From positions 62,001 through 126,000 of the forward strand of contig JBGTNL010000033.1 of the NCBI GenBank assembly GCA_041743085.1: a stretch of DNA of 64,000 nt. Reading direction: 5' to 3'. Below, piece by piece: positions 16,559-24,498 of the stretch (positions are counted from its first letter, which is position 1; each line of letters opens with the position of its first letter). The position numbers and the translations under genes were made by a program. The notes beneath the pieces were generated by a model, which was not told the DNA's origin, did no database searches, and saw only the letters and a program-made list of their open reading frames with translations. The DNA comes from JAFMPW01 sp041743085. GTDB taxonomy: Bacteria; Bacteroidota; Bacteroidia; Flavobacteriales; Flavobacteriaceae.

Positions 16559-17938
16559 ATGAACAAATTTTTATTTTGTCTCTCACTTTTCTTATTGATG
16601 GGTTGTGCTGAAAAGAAAAAGGAATCCCCAACTGTATTTTTTGCCGGCGAAATAGTGAACCCTACCAGCGATTATGTTGTTCTTTACCGGGGCGATGTGG
16701 TCCTGGATTCAGCTAAATTGGGTGAGAGTAATAGATTTAGCTTTCACCTGGACTCTGTCCGGGCAGGACTTCATCATTTTTACCACCACCCCGAAGTACA
16801 GTATGTGTACCTGGAGCCCGGCGATAGTCTGCAAATGCGGTTAAATACCCTACAATTTGATGAATCACTTGTTTTTTCCGGAAAGGGTGAAGAGGTAAAT
16901 AATTTTCTTCTTGAAATGTTTCTCGCCAATGAAAAAGAAGAAGAATTTGTATATTCCCTATACGGTTTAGAACCCGACTTTTTTCGCGCAAAGATCGATT
17001 CCCTCCAAACAGATAAACTTCAGGCACTTGAATTACTGACTTCTGAATTTGAACTATCCAAGGGCGCCTTTAACATGGCCAAAGCCGGGATCGTTTACAG
17101 TTCACTCATCCCAAAAGAAGCATATCCGTTTTATCATAAAAACCAAAAGGGTGAAAAATCGATGCATAAATTACCGGAAGACTTCTATGCTTATCGTTCA
17201 GAGGTGGATTTTAATGATGATGAACTGACTTATCTGAGGCCCTACTATAAATTTATGATATTCCATTTGGGTAATCTTGCCTATATGCAATGTAAAAAGG
17301 GGTGTGGTGACGAAATGGACCTGGCTTCGAATAAGTTGCATTATAATATGCATAAACTCAAATTGACCGATAGTCTCATCAAGCACACGGAATTAAGAGA
17401 TAATTTGTTCAGGCATTTTGCAGTAAATTATTTATTAAATCCCGATTGCGAGGACAACATTAAGGATTTTATAGACACTTTTCAGCGCCTTTCCGGAAAC
17501 AACAAACATATGAATGAGATCACCGATTTGTATGAAGGCATCAAAAAAATACAACCCGACAACGAATTACCAAACCTTTCCGTTTACAACATTGAAAATG
17601 AAAAAGTTTCTTTAAAGCAAATTGCCGGCGACAGGCAGGTGGTGTTTTATTTTTGGTCAGGAATTGAAGAAGGTCATTTTAAGAACATTACACGGCACGT
17701 TGGAAAACTTAAGAAAAAGCATCCCCAATATACATTTGTCGGAATTAATTTGAGAACAGATCAATCGCGTTGGAAAACATTAGTTGAATCTAACCATTTG
17801 GATAAGAACGAACAATATTGGGCGAGTAATTTTGAAGAAGTTGCGCACTCACTTATCATTTATGACCCGAACAAAAGCATTATAGTGAAAAATGGGGTAA
17901 TTGTAGATGCTTTTGCAAATATGTATACCTCTTTCTAG
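16559..17938 (+). CDS. Thioredoxin-fold lipoprotein lacking the CxxC site
   Basis: 459 residues. The signal MNKFLFCLSLFLLMGC puts the lipidated Cys at 16. Residues about 25-120 form a beta domain like those before TlpA modules in Bacteroidota (GEIVNPTSDYVVLYRGD...LDS). The middle is helical (about 125-330). The last 120 residues fit a thioredoxin-like fold (NLSVYNIENEKVSLKQIAGDRQVVFYFWS), but where WCxxC would be it reads FWSGIEEGHF, so both catalytic cysteines are gone. It is probably a binding or structural protein, not an oxidoreductase. Single gene. Confidence 0.7.
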   Translation: MNKFLFCLSLFLLMGCAEKKKESPTVFFAGEIVNPTSDYVVLYRGDVVLDSAKLGESNRFSFHLDSVRAGLHHFYHHPEVQYVYLEPGDSLQMRLNTLQFDESLVFSGKGEEVNNFLLEMFLANEKEEEFVYSLYGLEPDFFRAKIDSLQTDKLQALELLTSEFELSKGAFNMAKAGIVYSSLIPKEAYPFYHKNQKGEKSMHKLPEDFYAYRSEVDFNDDELTYLRPYYKFMIFHLGNLAYMQCKKGCGDEMDLASNKLHYNMHKLKLTDSLIKHTELRDNLFRHFAVNYLLNPDCEDNIKDFIDTFQRLSGNNKHMNEITDLYEGIKKIQPDNELPNLSVYNIENEKVSLKQIAGDRQVVFYFWSGIEEGHFKNITRHVGKLKKKHPQYTFVGINLRTDQSRWKTLVESNHLDKNEQYWASNFEEVAHSLIIYDPNKSIIVKNGVIVDAFANMYTSF

Positions 17939-17988
17939 AGGAAGAACCTCCTCCACCTTTAAAATTCAAACCCCCTAAATACGGCGGA

Positions 17989-18645
17989 CTATTTATTGCC
18001 CTTTCTGTAATCTGATAGAAACTTTTCCAAACCAATATCCGTAAGAGGGTGTTTCAGCAATCCCTCGATTGAAGATAGCGGCCCGGTAATAACATCCGCT
18101 CCAATTTTGGCACAATCAATAACATGCATGGTATGTCTTATGGATGCCGCAAGTATTTCTGTCTCAAAGCCGTAATTATCATAAATAAGTCTGATTTCCG
18201 AAATAAGGTTTAATCCGTCAGTAGCTATATCATCTAATCTGCCGATAAAAGGAGACACATAATTGGCTCCCGCTTTTGCCGCCAACAGGGCCTGTCCAGG
18301 TGAGAAAACTAAAGTGCAATTGGTGCGGATGCCCTTTCCCGAGAAATATTTCAACGCTTTCACGCCATCTTTGATCATCGGTACTTTAACAACGATTTGC
18401 TCGTGCAACTCCGACAATTCTTCTCCCTCCTTTACAATTTCATCAAATTTTGTCGCAACCACTTCCGCAGATACATCTCCATCCACGATATTGCAGATAT
18501 CGACATAATGTTTTAGAATATTATTGCGACCGGTAATACCCTCCTTGGCCATTAATGACGGATTGGTAGTCACTCCGTCTAAAACGCCAAGTTCCTGTGC
18601 TTCTTTTATCTCGTCCAAATTGGCCGTATCTATAAAAAATTTCAT
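17989..18645 (-). CDS. Transaldolase, fructose-6-phosphate aldolase-like (TalC/Fsa)
   Basis: 218 residues, the size of the short transaldolase subfamily. It starts MKFFIDTANLDEIKEAQELG followed by DGVTTNPSL; the Schiff-base Lys lies in EQIVVKVPM at about residue 86, and TNCTLVFS, YVSPFIGRLDD and ILAASIRH are family blocks. It would move dihydroxyacetone units between sugar phosphates in the non-oxidative pentose phosphate pathway. The sequence alone does not separate transaldolase from F6P aldolase. The oxidative branch genes are at 53-57 kb. Confidence 0.92.
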   Translation of the reverse strand: MKFFIDTANLDEIKEAQELGVLDGVTTNPSLMAKEGITGRNNILKHYVDICNIVDGDVSAEVVATKFDEIVKEGEELSELHEQIVVKVPMIKDGVKALKYFSGKGIRTNCTLVFSPGQALLAAKAGANYVSPFIGRLDDIATDGLNLISEIRLIYDNYGFETEILAASIRHTMHVIDCAKIGADVITGPLSSIEGLLKHPLTDIGLEKFLSDYRKGNK

Positions 18646-18720
18646 TTAATTAATTTTTAGTTATTAAAAGATTCGCTTTCCGATAAGTCCCAACGGTCAG
18701 TTGTATGTGTGTGGGCTAAA

Positions 18721-19530
18721 TTACAACTTATAATGATTTAACAGTAGTCTCTCATAGACTTTATCAGGTAATAGTTTCTTTAAAACCAAAGAAAATTTCT
18801 GTGTTGGGTTTCCCACCCTGTAATGTACTCTCGGTTTTTTCGTATTGATGATTTTATATACTTTTTCAGCTACCTTAATAGGATCCTGTCCGCGATCCAC
18901 ATGTTCGTTCATCAGCCTAAGGGTGTTTTCATAGGCGTTTTTGTAGGGTGAGGTTTCCGCAACGGGAGCATGATAGCGACCTGAGGCAATATTCGTTGCA
19001 AAGTCGCCCGGCGCCAAATTGGTAATATGTATCCCGAAATCCTTTGTTTCCATGCGTAGTGCTTCCGTAATTAATTCCAGTGCTCCTTTGCTTGCGGAGT
19101 ACAGGCCCCTGTAAGGCAATCCCATATATCCGGCAATGGAAGTGATATTAATTATTAACCCGGTTTGTTGCCTGCGCATCAGCGGCAAAACGGCCTTTGT
19201 CATGTGAATGGCTCCGTGAAAGTTGGTTTCAAAAGCCTTTAAAATCTCCTCATGGGGTGTCTCTTCAATTGGGCCTGTGATACCAATCCCCGCATTGTTC
19301 ACCAACACATCGATTCTGTTTTCCCTGGACAAAATTTCATCAATGGCCCTGGTTATACTTCCCCTATCCCTCACATCCAGTTCCAAAAGCTCAAAATCCA
19401 TAAATTCGGGGTGCTTATCTTTATTACGGGTTGAGCCATATACTTTGCATCCTTTGGATTTCAGAAATGATCCAATAGCTCTGCCAATTCCGGAAGACCC
19501 GCCCGTGATCAATACAACCTTCTGCTCCAT
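18721..19530 (-). CDS. Short-chain dehydrogenase/reductase
   Basis: 269 residues. A classical SDR with the NAD(P)-binding TGGSSGIGRAIG near the N-terminus, NNAGIG at about residue 82, and the catalytic Ser/Tyr/Lys in ITSIAGYMGLPYRGLYSASKGALE (YSASK). The C-terminal region is moderately long (KLLPDKVYERLLLNHYKL). Start at ATG 19530 (MEQKVVLITGG); a TTG 18 bases upstream is in frame but adds nothing conserved. The substrate is not deducible. It follows the transaldolase gene on the same strand with a 75-bp gap. Confidence 0.87.
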   Translation of the reverse strand: MEQKVVLITGGSSGIGRAIGSFLKSKGCKVYGSTRNKDKHPEFMDFELLELDVRDRGSITRAIDEILSRENRIDVLVNNAGIGITGPIEETPHEEILKAFETNFHGAIHMTKAVLPLMRRQQTGLIINITSIAGYMGLPYRGLYSASKGALELITEALRMETKDFGIHITNLAPGDFATNIASGRYHAPVAETSPYKNAYENTLRLMNEHVDRGQDPIKVAEKVYKIINTKKPRVHYRVGNPTQKFSLVLKKLLPDKVYERLLLNHYKL

Positions 19531-19684
19531 AATAGCACAAATAAACAAATAAAACAGTGAGAATGGAAATATGGATATAAAGCTTTGGATGCCAGCATAA
19601 CAAATACAGCAACTCTGTTATTTCCCTGAAGAACCCCCTAAAAAAATTCAAGATGCATCCTAAAAGGTTTGGGGCACAAAAAAA

Positions 19685-19779
19685 GGCAAGCTACCTACAT
19701 CGCACCGCTACAACCACATACCCTTGCTGCGTTCCCACCCTGGGGGATTCTGCAGGAGCTGGTCGTGTAGGACTTGCCA
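19685..19779 (-). ncRNA. ffs: Bacterial signal recognition particle RNA (small SRP RNA, 4.5S)
   Basis: About 95 nt on the minus strand. The 5' and 3' ends pair (GGCAAG...CTTGCC; CCTACA with TGTAGG). The apical part reads GGTGGGAACGCAGCAAGGG, the conserved Ffh-binding loop region of SRP domain IV. The 3' end is followed by a T run (GCTTGCC then seven T). It binds Ffh and directs membrane proteins to the translocon. A promoter of near-perfect fit lies just upstream. The exact ends are estimated from the pairing. Confidence 0.9.
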
Positions 19780-19783
19780 ACTA

Positions 19784-19813
19784 CAAAGATACAACCTTTT
19801 AAATTTTGGACAA
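19784..19813 (-). promoter_or_regulatory. Predicted promoter of the SRP RNA gene
   Basis: On the minus strand TTG (19811-19813), a 19-bp spacer and TATCTTTG (19784-19791). This is the textbook Bacteroidota housekeeping promoter and it ends a few bases before the RNA 5' end, as expected for a stable RNA. The rest of the 19814-20241 gap holds no gene that can be supported. Confidence 0.75.
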
Positions 19814-20241
19814 TCTTTTTATATTCTTAAATATTGTTGTTCGGTAAAACTTTTTAACTGCAAGTATATTGGGCGTTCCCATTATATTTGTTATCCAAGG
19901 GCTTGCTTTTCATACATTGCCAACAAGTATGAACGTACCTTTGGCACGCGGAATCAACTGTATGATTTCGGTTGGTCACGATCAAGTCTTACGTCTTATG
20001 TCTTGTGGCGCAGCGGTCTTACGTCTTAACCGGACAACAATAATTCTTAAATTATTACCTTGTTAATATGTGAAAGGTTTGAAGTTTGGGGTCGGATAAT
20101 TATTCAACACTTACCTACATTTTGTGGTCAAATTAATACTCTTTTTCTATTTTTGCTCTCTTAACAGCTCATAAGTTCATTTCAAAACTTCAAAAGAATA
20201 ATACAAATCTCAAACAGTGTAATAATAAACAGAATAACCCT

Positions 20242-21300
20242 ATGAATTCCCTGAAGATTATTGCGTATAGCAGTATTTTGATTCTGGTTTTATCTTGTGG
20301 CGGGGAAAAGAATCCCGCACAAATTTTTGATATTAACCTGGAAGGCAATAAAAATTTGTTCCAGGTCAACCAATCCATTGCCGTAACTCTTGATAACAAA
20401 GAGAATAAAACTATAGACAACGTCACCTATTCTATCGATGGCAACGAGTTACCCCTTACAGGAAATAAAATCACCTTGAATATCCCAAAACTCGGCAATA
20501 AAGTATTGGATGCCAGGGTAGAATATGAAGGGAAGTCTGTGGGTATCTCTAAAACAATTAAGGTTTTGTCGGCCAGCGAGCCTGAAGTGTATACCTACGA
20601 AATTTTAAATGAGTATCCTCATGACAGGGAAGCCTTTACGCAGGGATTGGAATTTCATAATGACACGTTATATGAGAGCACCGGAAAAAAAGGCAAGTCC
20701 TCCTTGAGAAAAGTAGACTACAGAACCGGTAAGGTTTTGGATCAAATAGATCTTGAAAATACATTTTTCGGAGAGGGTATCACGATTTTAAACAATAAGA
20801 TTTACCAGTTAACCTGGCAAAGCAAGATGGGTTTTGTTTATGCCCTGGACACTTTTAAGAGATCGGGCAGCTTCCAATACGGGGAAAGTAAGGAAGGTTG
20901 GGGGCTGGCTAACGATGGTGAAAAACTATTCAAAAGTGACGGAACCGAAAAGATCTGGTTATTAAACCCCGACACCCTTACCGAAGAGGATCATATAGAG
21001 ACAGTTACCAATAAATCAATTTTTAATAAAGCCAATGAACTGGAATATGTAGACGGTAAAATTTATGCCAATGTCTGGCAGAAAGAAAGTATGATGATCA
21101 TAGATGCGAAAAGCGGGGCTATTGAAGGCGTTATTAATTTTGGTGGATTAAAGGGTAAGACGGAGACAAAAGACAATGCCGACGCCGTCCTCAACGGAGT
21201 GGCATACCATCCCGGAAACAAGACGTTCTTTGTGACAGGGAAATATTGGGATAAATTATTCGAGGTGAGGATAAAGAAAAGAAATAATGGAGACCTATGA
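20242..21300 (+). CDS. Glutaminyl-peptide cyclotransferase, lipoprotein
   Basis: 352 residues. The lipoprotein signal ends LVLSC (Cys19). Residues about 25-115 form an Ig-like beta domain. The C-terminal 235 residues are the plant-type glutamine cyclotransferase beta-propeller, with YPHDREAFTQGLEFHNDTLYESTG cut over two blocks, LRKVDYRTGKVL, and an end with VAYHPGNKTFFVTGKYW. It turns N-terminal glutamine of exported peptides into pyroglutamate. It overlaps the next gene by 14 bases. A possible upstream promoter TTTG-N23-TATTTTTG lies at 20121-20155. Confidence 0.9.
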   Translation: MNSLKIIAYSSILILVLSCGGEKNPAQIFDINLEGNKNLFQVNQSIAVTLDNKENKTIDNVTYSIDGNELPLTGNKITLNIPKLGNKVLDARVEYEGKSVGISKTIKVLSASEPEVYTYEILNEYPHDREAFTQGLEFHNDTLYESTGKKGKSSLRKVDYRTGKVLDQIDLENTFFGEGITILNNKIYQLTWQSKMGFVYALDTFKRSGSFQYGESKEGWGLANDGEKLFKSDGTEKIWLLNPDTLTEEDHIETVTNKSIFNKANELEYVDGKIYANVWQKESMMIIDAKSGAIEGVINFGGLKGKTETKDNADAVLNGVAYHPGNKTFFVTGKYWDKLFEVRIKKRNNGDL

Positions 21301-21688
21301 AAAGACGATAGTTGTTGCTACAGAAGATCTCGACGAACTACAGCACGTTAACAATGTACGCTACGTTCAATGGATTCAGGACATATCAAAAGAGCATTGG
21401 GAAAAGAGCGTTCCAAAAAAAATTATGAAGGAGGTTATATGGGTTGTTCAAAATCACAATATTACCTATAAGGGCGCCGCTAAATTGGGCGATATAATTA
21501 CCGCCAAAACCTACATTGCCGGGACAAAGGGAGCAACTTCCGTTCGAATGGTAGAAATGAGAAACAAAGAAAGCGGAGAGTTGCTTTTGGAATCCAGAAC
21601 TTCCTGGTGTCTGCTACACCCGAAAACGTTTCGTCCTATGAGAATTTCCGGGGAGATCAGCGCAATATTTGAGGCCAAGCAGAGTTAA
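21287..21688 (+). CDS. Hotdog-fold acyl-CoA thioesterase
   Basis: 133 residues, the usual size of 4-hydroxybenzoyl-CoA thioesterase-like proteins. The N-terminus has DLDELQHVNNVRYVQWIQD, matching the family D-x-x-G/Q-H-V-N-N-x-x-Y-x-x-W block with the active-site Asp, and it ends in a strand with SRTSWCLLHPKTFRP. Such enzymes hydrolyse acyl-CoA or acyl-ACP thioesters. Its start lies inside the previous gene (14-bp overlap), and six bases separate its stop from the next ATG, so the three genes probably form an operon. The true acyl chain is unknown. Confidence 0.88.
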   Translation: METYEKTIVVATEDLDELQHVNNVRYVQWIQDISKEHWEKSVPKKIMKEVIWVVQNHNITYKGAAKLGDIITAKTYIAGTKGATSVRMVEMRNKESGELLLESRTSWCLLHPKTFRPMRISGEISAIFEAKQS

Positions 21689-21694
21689 AAAGTC

Positions 21695-23239
21695 ATGTGT
21701 CGTTATTCCCGTCTTCTTCCCATCCTGTTTCTGGTAATCTTATGGAGTTCCTGCAGAAAGGACTTCGGATACGAGGTCAATACCGGTAGCCTGGAATTCT
21801 CAAAAGATACCGTATACCTCGACACTGTTTTCACCAACATAGGCAGCAGTACGTATACCCTTAAAGTGTATAACCGCGGCAGAGACGATATTCAAATCCC
21901 TTCCATAAGCCTGGGGGAGGGTCACAACAGCGGTTACCGGCTTAACGTGGACGGCATTGCAGGTAAAGAATTCCGAAATATTCCCATTTTGGCCAGGGAT
22001 AGTATTTTTATTTTTATCGAGACTACCTTCGATATCGCTCCGGTAAACCGGAATGAGTTTTTATATACCGATGTCATTCAGTTCGATTCCGGTACCAACC
22101 TGCAGGAAGTACCGCTGGTAACTCTGGTGAGGGATGCGATTTTTCTATATCCCTCCAAATTGGCCGATGGCAGCAAAGAAACATTGTTACTGGGACTCGA
22201 TGACAATGGGAATGAAATTCGGATTGAAGGCTTTGTACTCAGCGACGAACAATTGCAATTTACAAATGAGAAACCATATGTTATTTATGGATACGCTGCA
22301 GTTTCCGAGAACACAATGCTTACAATGGAAGCTGGTACTCGCGTCTATTTTCATAAAGATTCGGGAATTCTTGTGGGCCGGGCGGGTACGCTTGGGATCC
22401 AGGGTTCACTGAGCACGGACCGGGAAATCCTGGAAAATGAGGTCATATTTGAAGGGGACAGACTGGAAACCGGTTTTGCCGACGTAGCGGGGCAATGGGG
22501 AACCATCTGGCTTTCGGAAGGAAGTCGTAATAACTTTATCGAACACCTTACTATTAAAAATGCAAGTGTTGGACTACTGGTGGAGGGCCTTTCAACATCA
22601 AATAGCCCCACCCTTACCATAAAAAATTCACAAATTTACAACAGTGCCACTGTAAATCTATGGGCTCGGGGATCTCAAATAGAAGCTGAAAATCTGGTGC
22701 TGGGAAACGCAGGCAACACCTCGCTGATATGCAGCCTGGGAGGTGCTTATTCCTTCATACATACGACCATTGCCAATTACTGGAGCAACGGATTTAGAAA
22801 CGGGCCGGCGTTGACAATTAGTAATATGGACAGTCATGGTCCAAATGGGTCGCCGGCGAAGGATCTCATAAAAGCCAACTTTGCGAACTGCATTATAGAT
22901 GGCAATACTTCTCTGGAATTGATATTAAATTCGAATGGGACAAACGCCTTTAATTTCGCATTTACCAATTGTATATTGAAGTTTCGCGATATCAGCGGAC
23001 AGTTCACTGAAGACCCCTTGTACAATTTCGAAAATCCTATCTTTTTTTCAGACCTGCTTCTTAATGGAGAGCCCGACTTTCGTAACACCGCGGGCAACGA
23101 TTTTCAGATTGGCCCTGCCTCAGATGCCATTGGCAACGCAAATGTGGAAACCGCCTTTTTGGTACCTTTGGATATTTTAGGGAAGGACAGGACTTTAGTG
23201 CCAGATCTGGGCGCCCACCAACACCTTCTTTTGGACTAA
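21695..23239 (+). CDS. Right-handed beta-helix-type lipoprotein
   Basis: 514 residues. The lipoprotein signal MCRYSRLLPILFLVILWSSC puts the Cys at 20. Residues about 30-150 resemble an abnormal-spindle/choice-of-anchor-like beta domain (SLEFSKDTVYLDTVFTNIGSST). From about 225 to 460 short strand repeats such as NNFIEHLTIKNASVGLLVEG and LTIKNSQIYNSATVNLWA form a parallel beta-helix of the pectate-lyase type. It ends DLGAHQ, common in right-handed beta-helix proteins of this phylum. No catalytic site is visible, so it is more likely a surface binding protein than a lyase. Confidence 0.78.
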   Translation: MCRYSRLLPILFLVILWSSCRKDFGYEVNTGSLEFSKDTVYLDTVFTNIGSSTYTLKVYNRGRDDIQIPSISLGEGHNSGYRLNVDGIAGKEFRNIPILARDSIFIFIETTFDIAPVNRNEFLYTDVIQFDSGTNLQEVPLVTLVRDAIFLYPSKLADGSKETLLLGLDDNGNEIRIEGFVLSDEQLQFTNEKPYVIYGYAAVSENTMLTMEAGTRVYFHKDSGILVGRAGTLGIQGSLSTDREILENEVIFEGDRLETGFADVAGQWGTIWLSEGSRNNFIEHLTIKNASVGLLVEGLSTSNSPTLTIKNSQIYNSATVNLWARGSQIEAENLVLGNAGNTSLICSLGGAYSFIHTTIANYWSNGFRNGPALTISNMDSHGPNGSPAKDLIKANFANCIIDGNTSLELILNSNGTNAFNFAFTNCILKFRDISGQFTEDPLYNFENPIFFSDLLLNGEPDFRNTAGNDFQIGPASDAIGNANVETAFLVPLDILGKDRTLVPDLGAHQHLLLD

Positions 23240-23386
23240 AAATTACGGTTTTAGGGATTCAATGACAGATTTTTCTGTCAAAAACCCTCATTTTCAATGA
23301 TTTATAACGAAAACCTTAGTTTTTCTATGGTAAATATATAATACTTTCTCAATTTGTATCACTAATTTGTACTCAAATTTTACGGT

Positions 23387-24118
23387 ATGGAGTATACCTA
23401 CACCATTATTGATTCTGACGCCACTTCCAACTTGCAGTTGCAGCACTATCTGGAGGATTATGGCGACTTTATGTGTGTGGGGCACGCCAGCAACAATGGG
23501 GACGGCTTGAATGCCATTCTTAAGCATCTCCCGGATATCGTTTTTGTAAATTTGAATGACGCTGCTTACGAGTATTTTCAGATGATTACGGAATTGCATC
23601 AATATGTTAAGGATATCCCCTTAATTATAGGCATATCTAAAAGTAAGCAATACGCTTACGAGGCATTAAAAAATAATTTCTTCGATTACTGGCTAATGCC
23701 CTACAGCGAGTTTGACATCCGTAAGACCATACTCCGGCTAAGGAAAAAAATGCCAAAGGAGGCTACTGCCCAGACCCTGTGTTTAAAATCATACAAGGAT
23801 TTTCAATATCTGGATACCGACGAGATCTTGTATCTAAAGGCTGATAACAATGCCACCGATTTTATTATGAAAGACGGGCGTACCATCAGTGCCTACAAAA
23901 CATTAAAAACTTTTGAAAAAAAGCTTCCCGCCAATTTTATCAGGGTTCATCAAAGTTATATTTTAAATGTGAACCATGTATCCCGGATCAACTATGGCAA
24001 ATCTATCTGCGCCCTGAAGTCCGGAAAGACACAATTGCCCTTTTCGAAATCTTACAAGGAGAATATAGACGGACTCAAAAAAATACTATCAAAAAATACG
24101 ATTTCTACGCTGAATTGA
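23387..24118 (+). CDS. LytTR-type transcription regulator with altered receiver
   Basis: 243 residues. A receiver-like domain (about 1-120) is followed by a LytTR DNA-binding domain (about 132-238: LYLKADNNATDFIMKDGRTI, LPANFIRVHQSYILNVNHV). In the receiver the strand that normally ends in the phosphoacceptor Asp reads PDIVFVNLND, so the Asp is Asn55; the acidic pair at D9/D11 is present. It would bind as a dimer to direct repeats. Its neighbours to the right form a signalling cluster. It stands alone, with 147 bp of AT-rich sequence before it. Confidence 0.85.
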   Translation: MEYTYTIIDSDATSNLQLQHYLEDYGDFMCVGHASNNGDGLNAILKHLPDIVFVNLNDAAYEYFQMITELHQYVKDIPLIIGISKSKQYAYEALKNNFFDYWLMPYSEFDIRKTILRLRKKMPKEATAQTLCLKSYKDFQYLDTDEILYLKADNNATDFIMKDGRTISAYKTLKTFEKKLPANFIRVHQSYILNVNHVSRINYGKSICALKSGKTQLPFSKSYKENIDGLKKILSKNTISTLN

Positions 24119-24266
24119 AGCAATTCTCTCAAATGTGGGCTGATTACCCTGAAAACTACGCGTTTCACTAAAACTTTTTTTCCTGCACAATAACCTCTAG
24201 GGAAGCTGCTTAGTTTAGTATCAAGCTAACAAAGTGAAATTACTAACCCCCTTAAAACCTTTAAAA

Positions 24267-24428
24267 ATGAAAAAAGTATTCAGCGTAGTAGCAGTTGTAG
24301 TAATGAGTATGGGCATGTTTTCTTGCCAGCCTGAAAGCACTGTTGCGGAGACAGATGCGTTATATCAGAATTTGGATATCTCAGCCAATGATGATGATAT
24401 TATTCATAGTGATGGCAGAGACAACTAA
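24267..24428 (+). CDS. Small acidic lipoprotein or secreted peptide
   Basis: 53 residues. The lipoprotein signal MKKVFSVVAVVVMSMGMFSC puts the Cys at 20. The mature part has only 34 residues and is acidic (SANDDDIIHSDGRDN). Start is ATG 24267; a GTG at 24234 is in frame but lies before the leader. A terminator follows at once. Similar tiny lipoproteins are seen in Flavobacteriaceae without a known role. Its place directly before a histidine kinase gene suggests, but does not show, a signalling link. Confidence 0.75.
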   Translation: MKKVFSVVAVVVMSMGMFSCQPESTVAETDALYQNLDISANDDDIIHSDGRDN

Positions 24429-24450
24429 GTAAAATTACCGATAATATATA

Positions 24451-24484
24451 GAGCCTTAAATATTTTATTTGAGGCTCTTTTTTT
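24451..24484 (+). terminator. Intrinsic terminator after the small lipoprotein
   Basis: Stem GAGCCT (24451-24456) with AGGCTC (24472-24477), AT-rich loop, then TTTTTTT. It ends 15 bases before the kinase ATG, so the kinase needs its own promoter or read-through. Confidence 0.7.
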
Positions 24485-24498
24485 ATCTTGGCATTGTG

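Noticed and set aside
19869..20066. Short frame in the gap after the SRP RNA
   Set aside because: Odd composition, no start context, and several overlapping frames of similar length, as in non-coding DNA.
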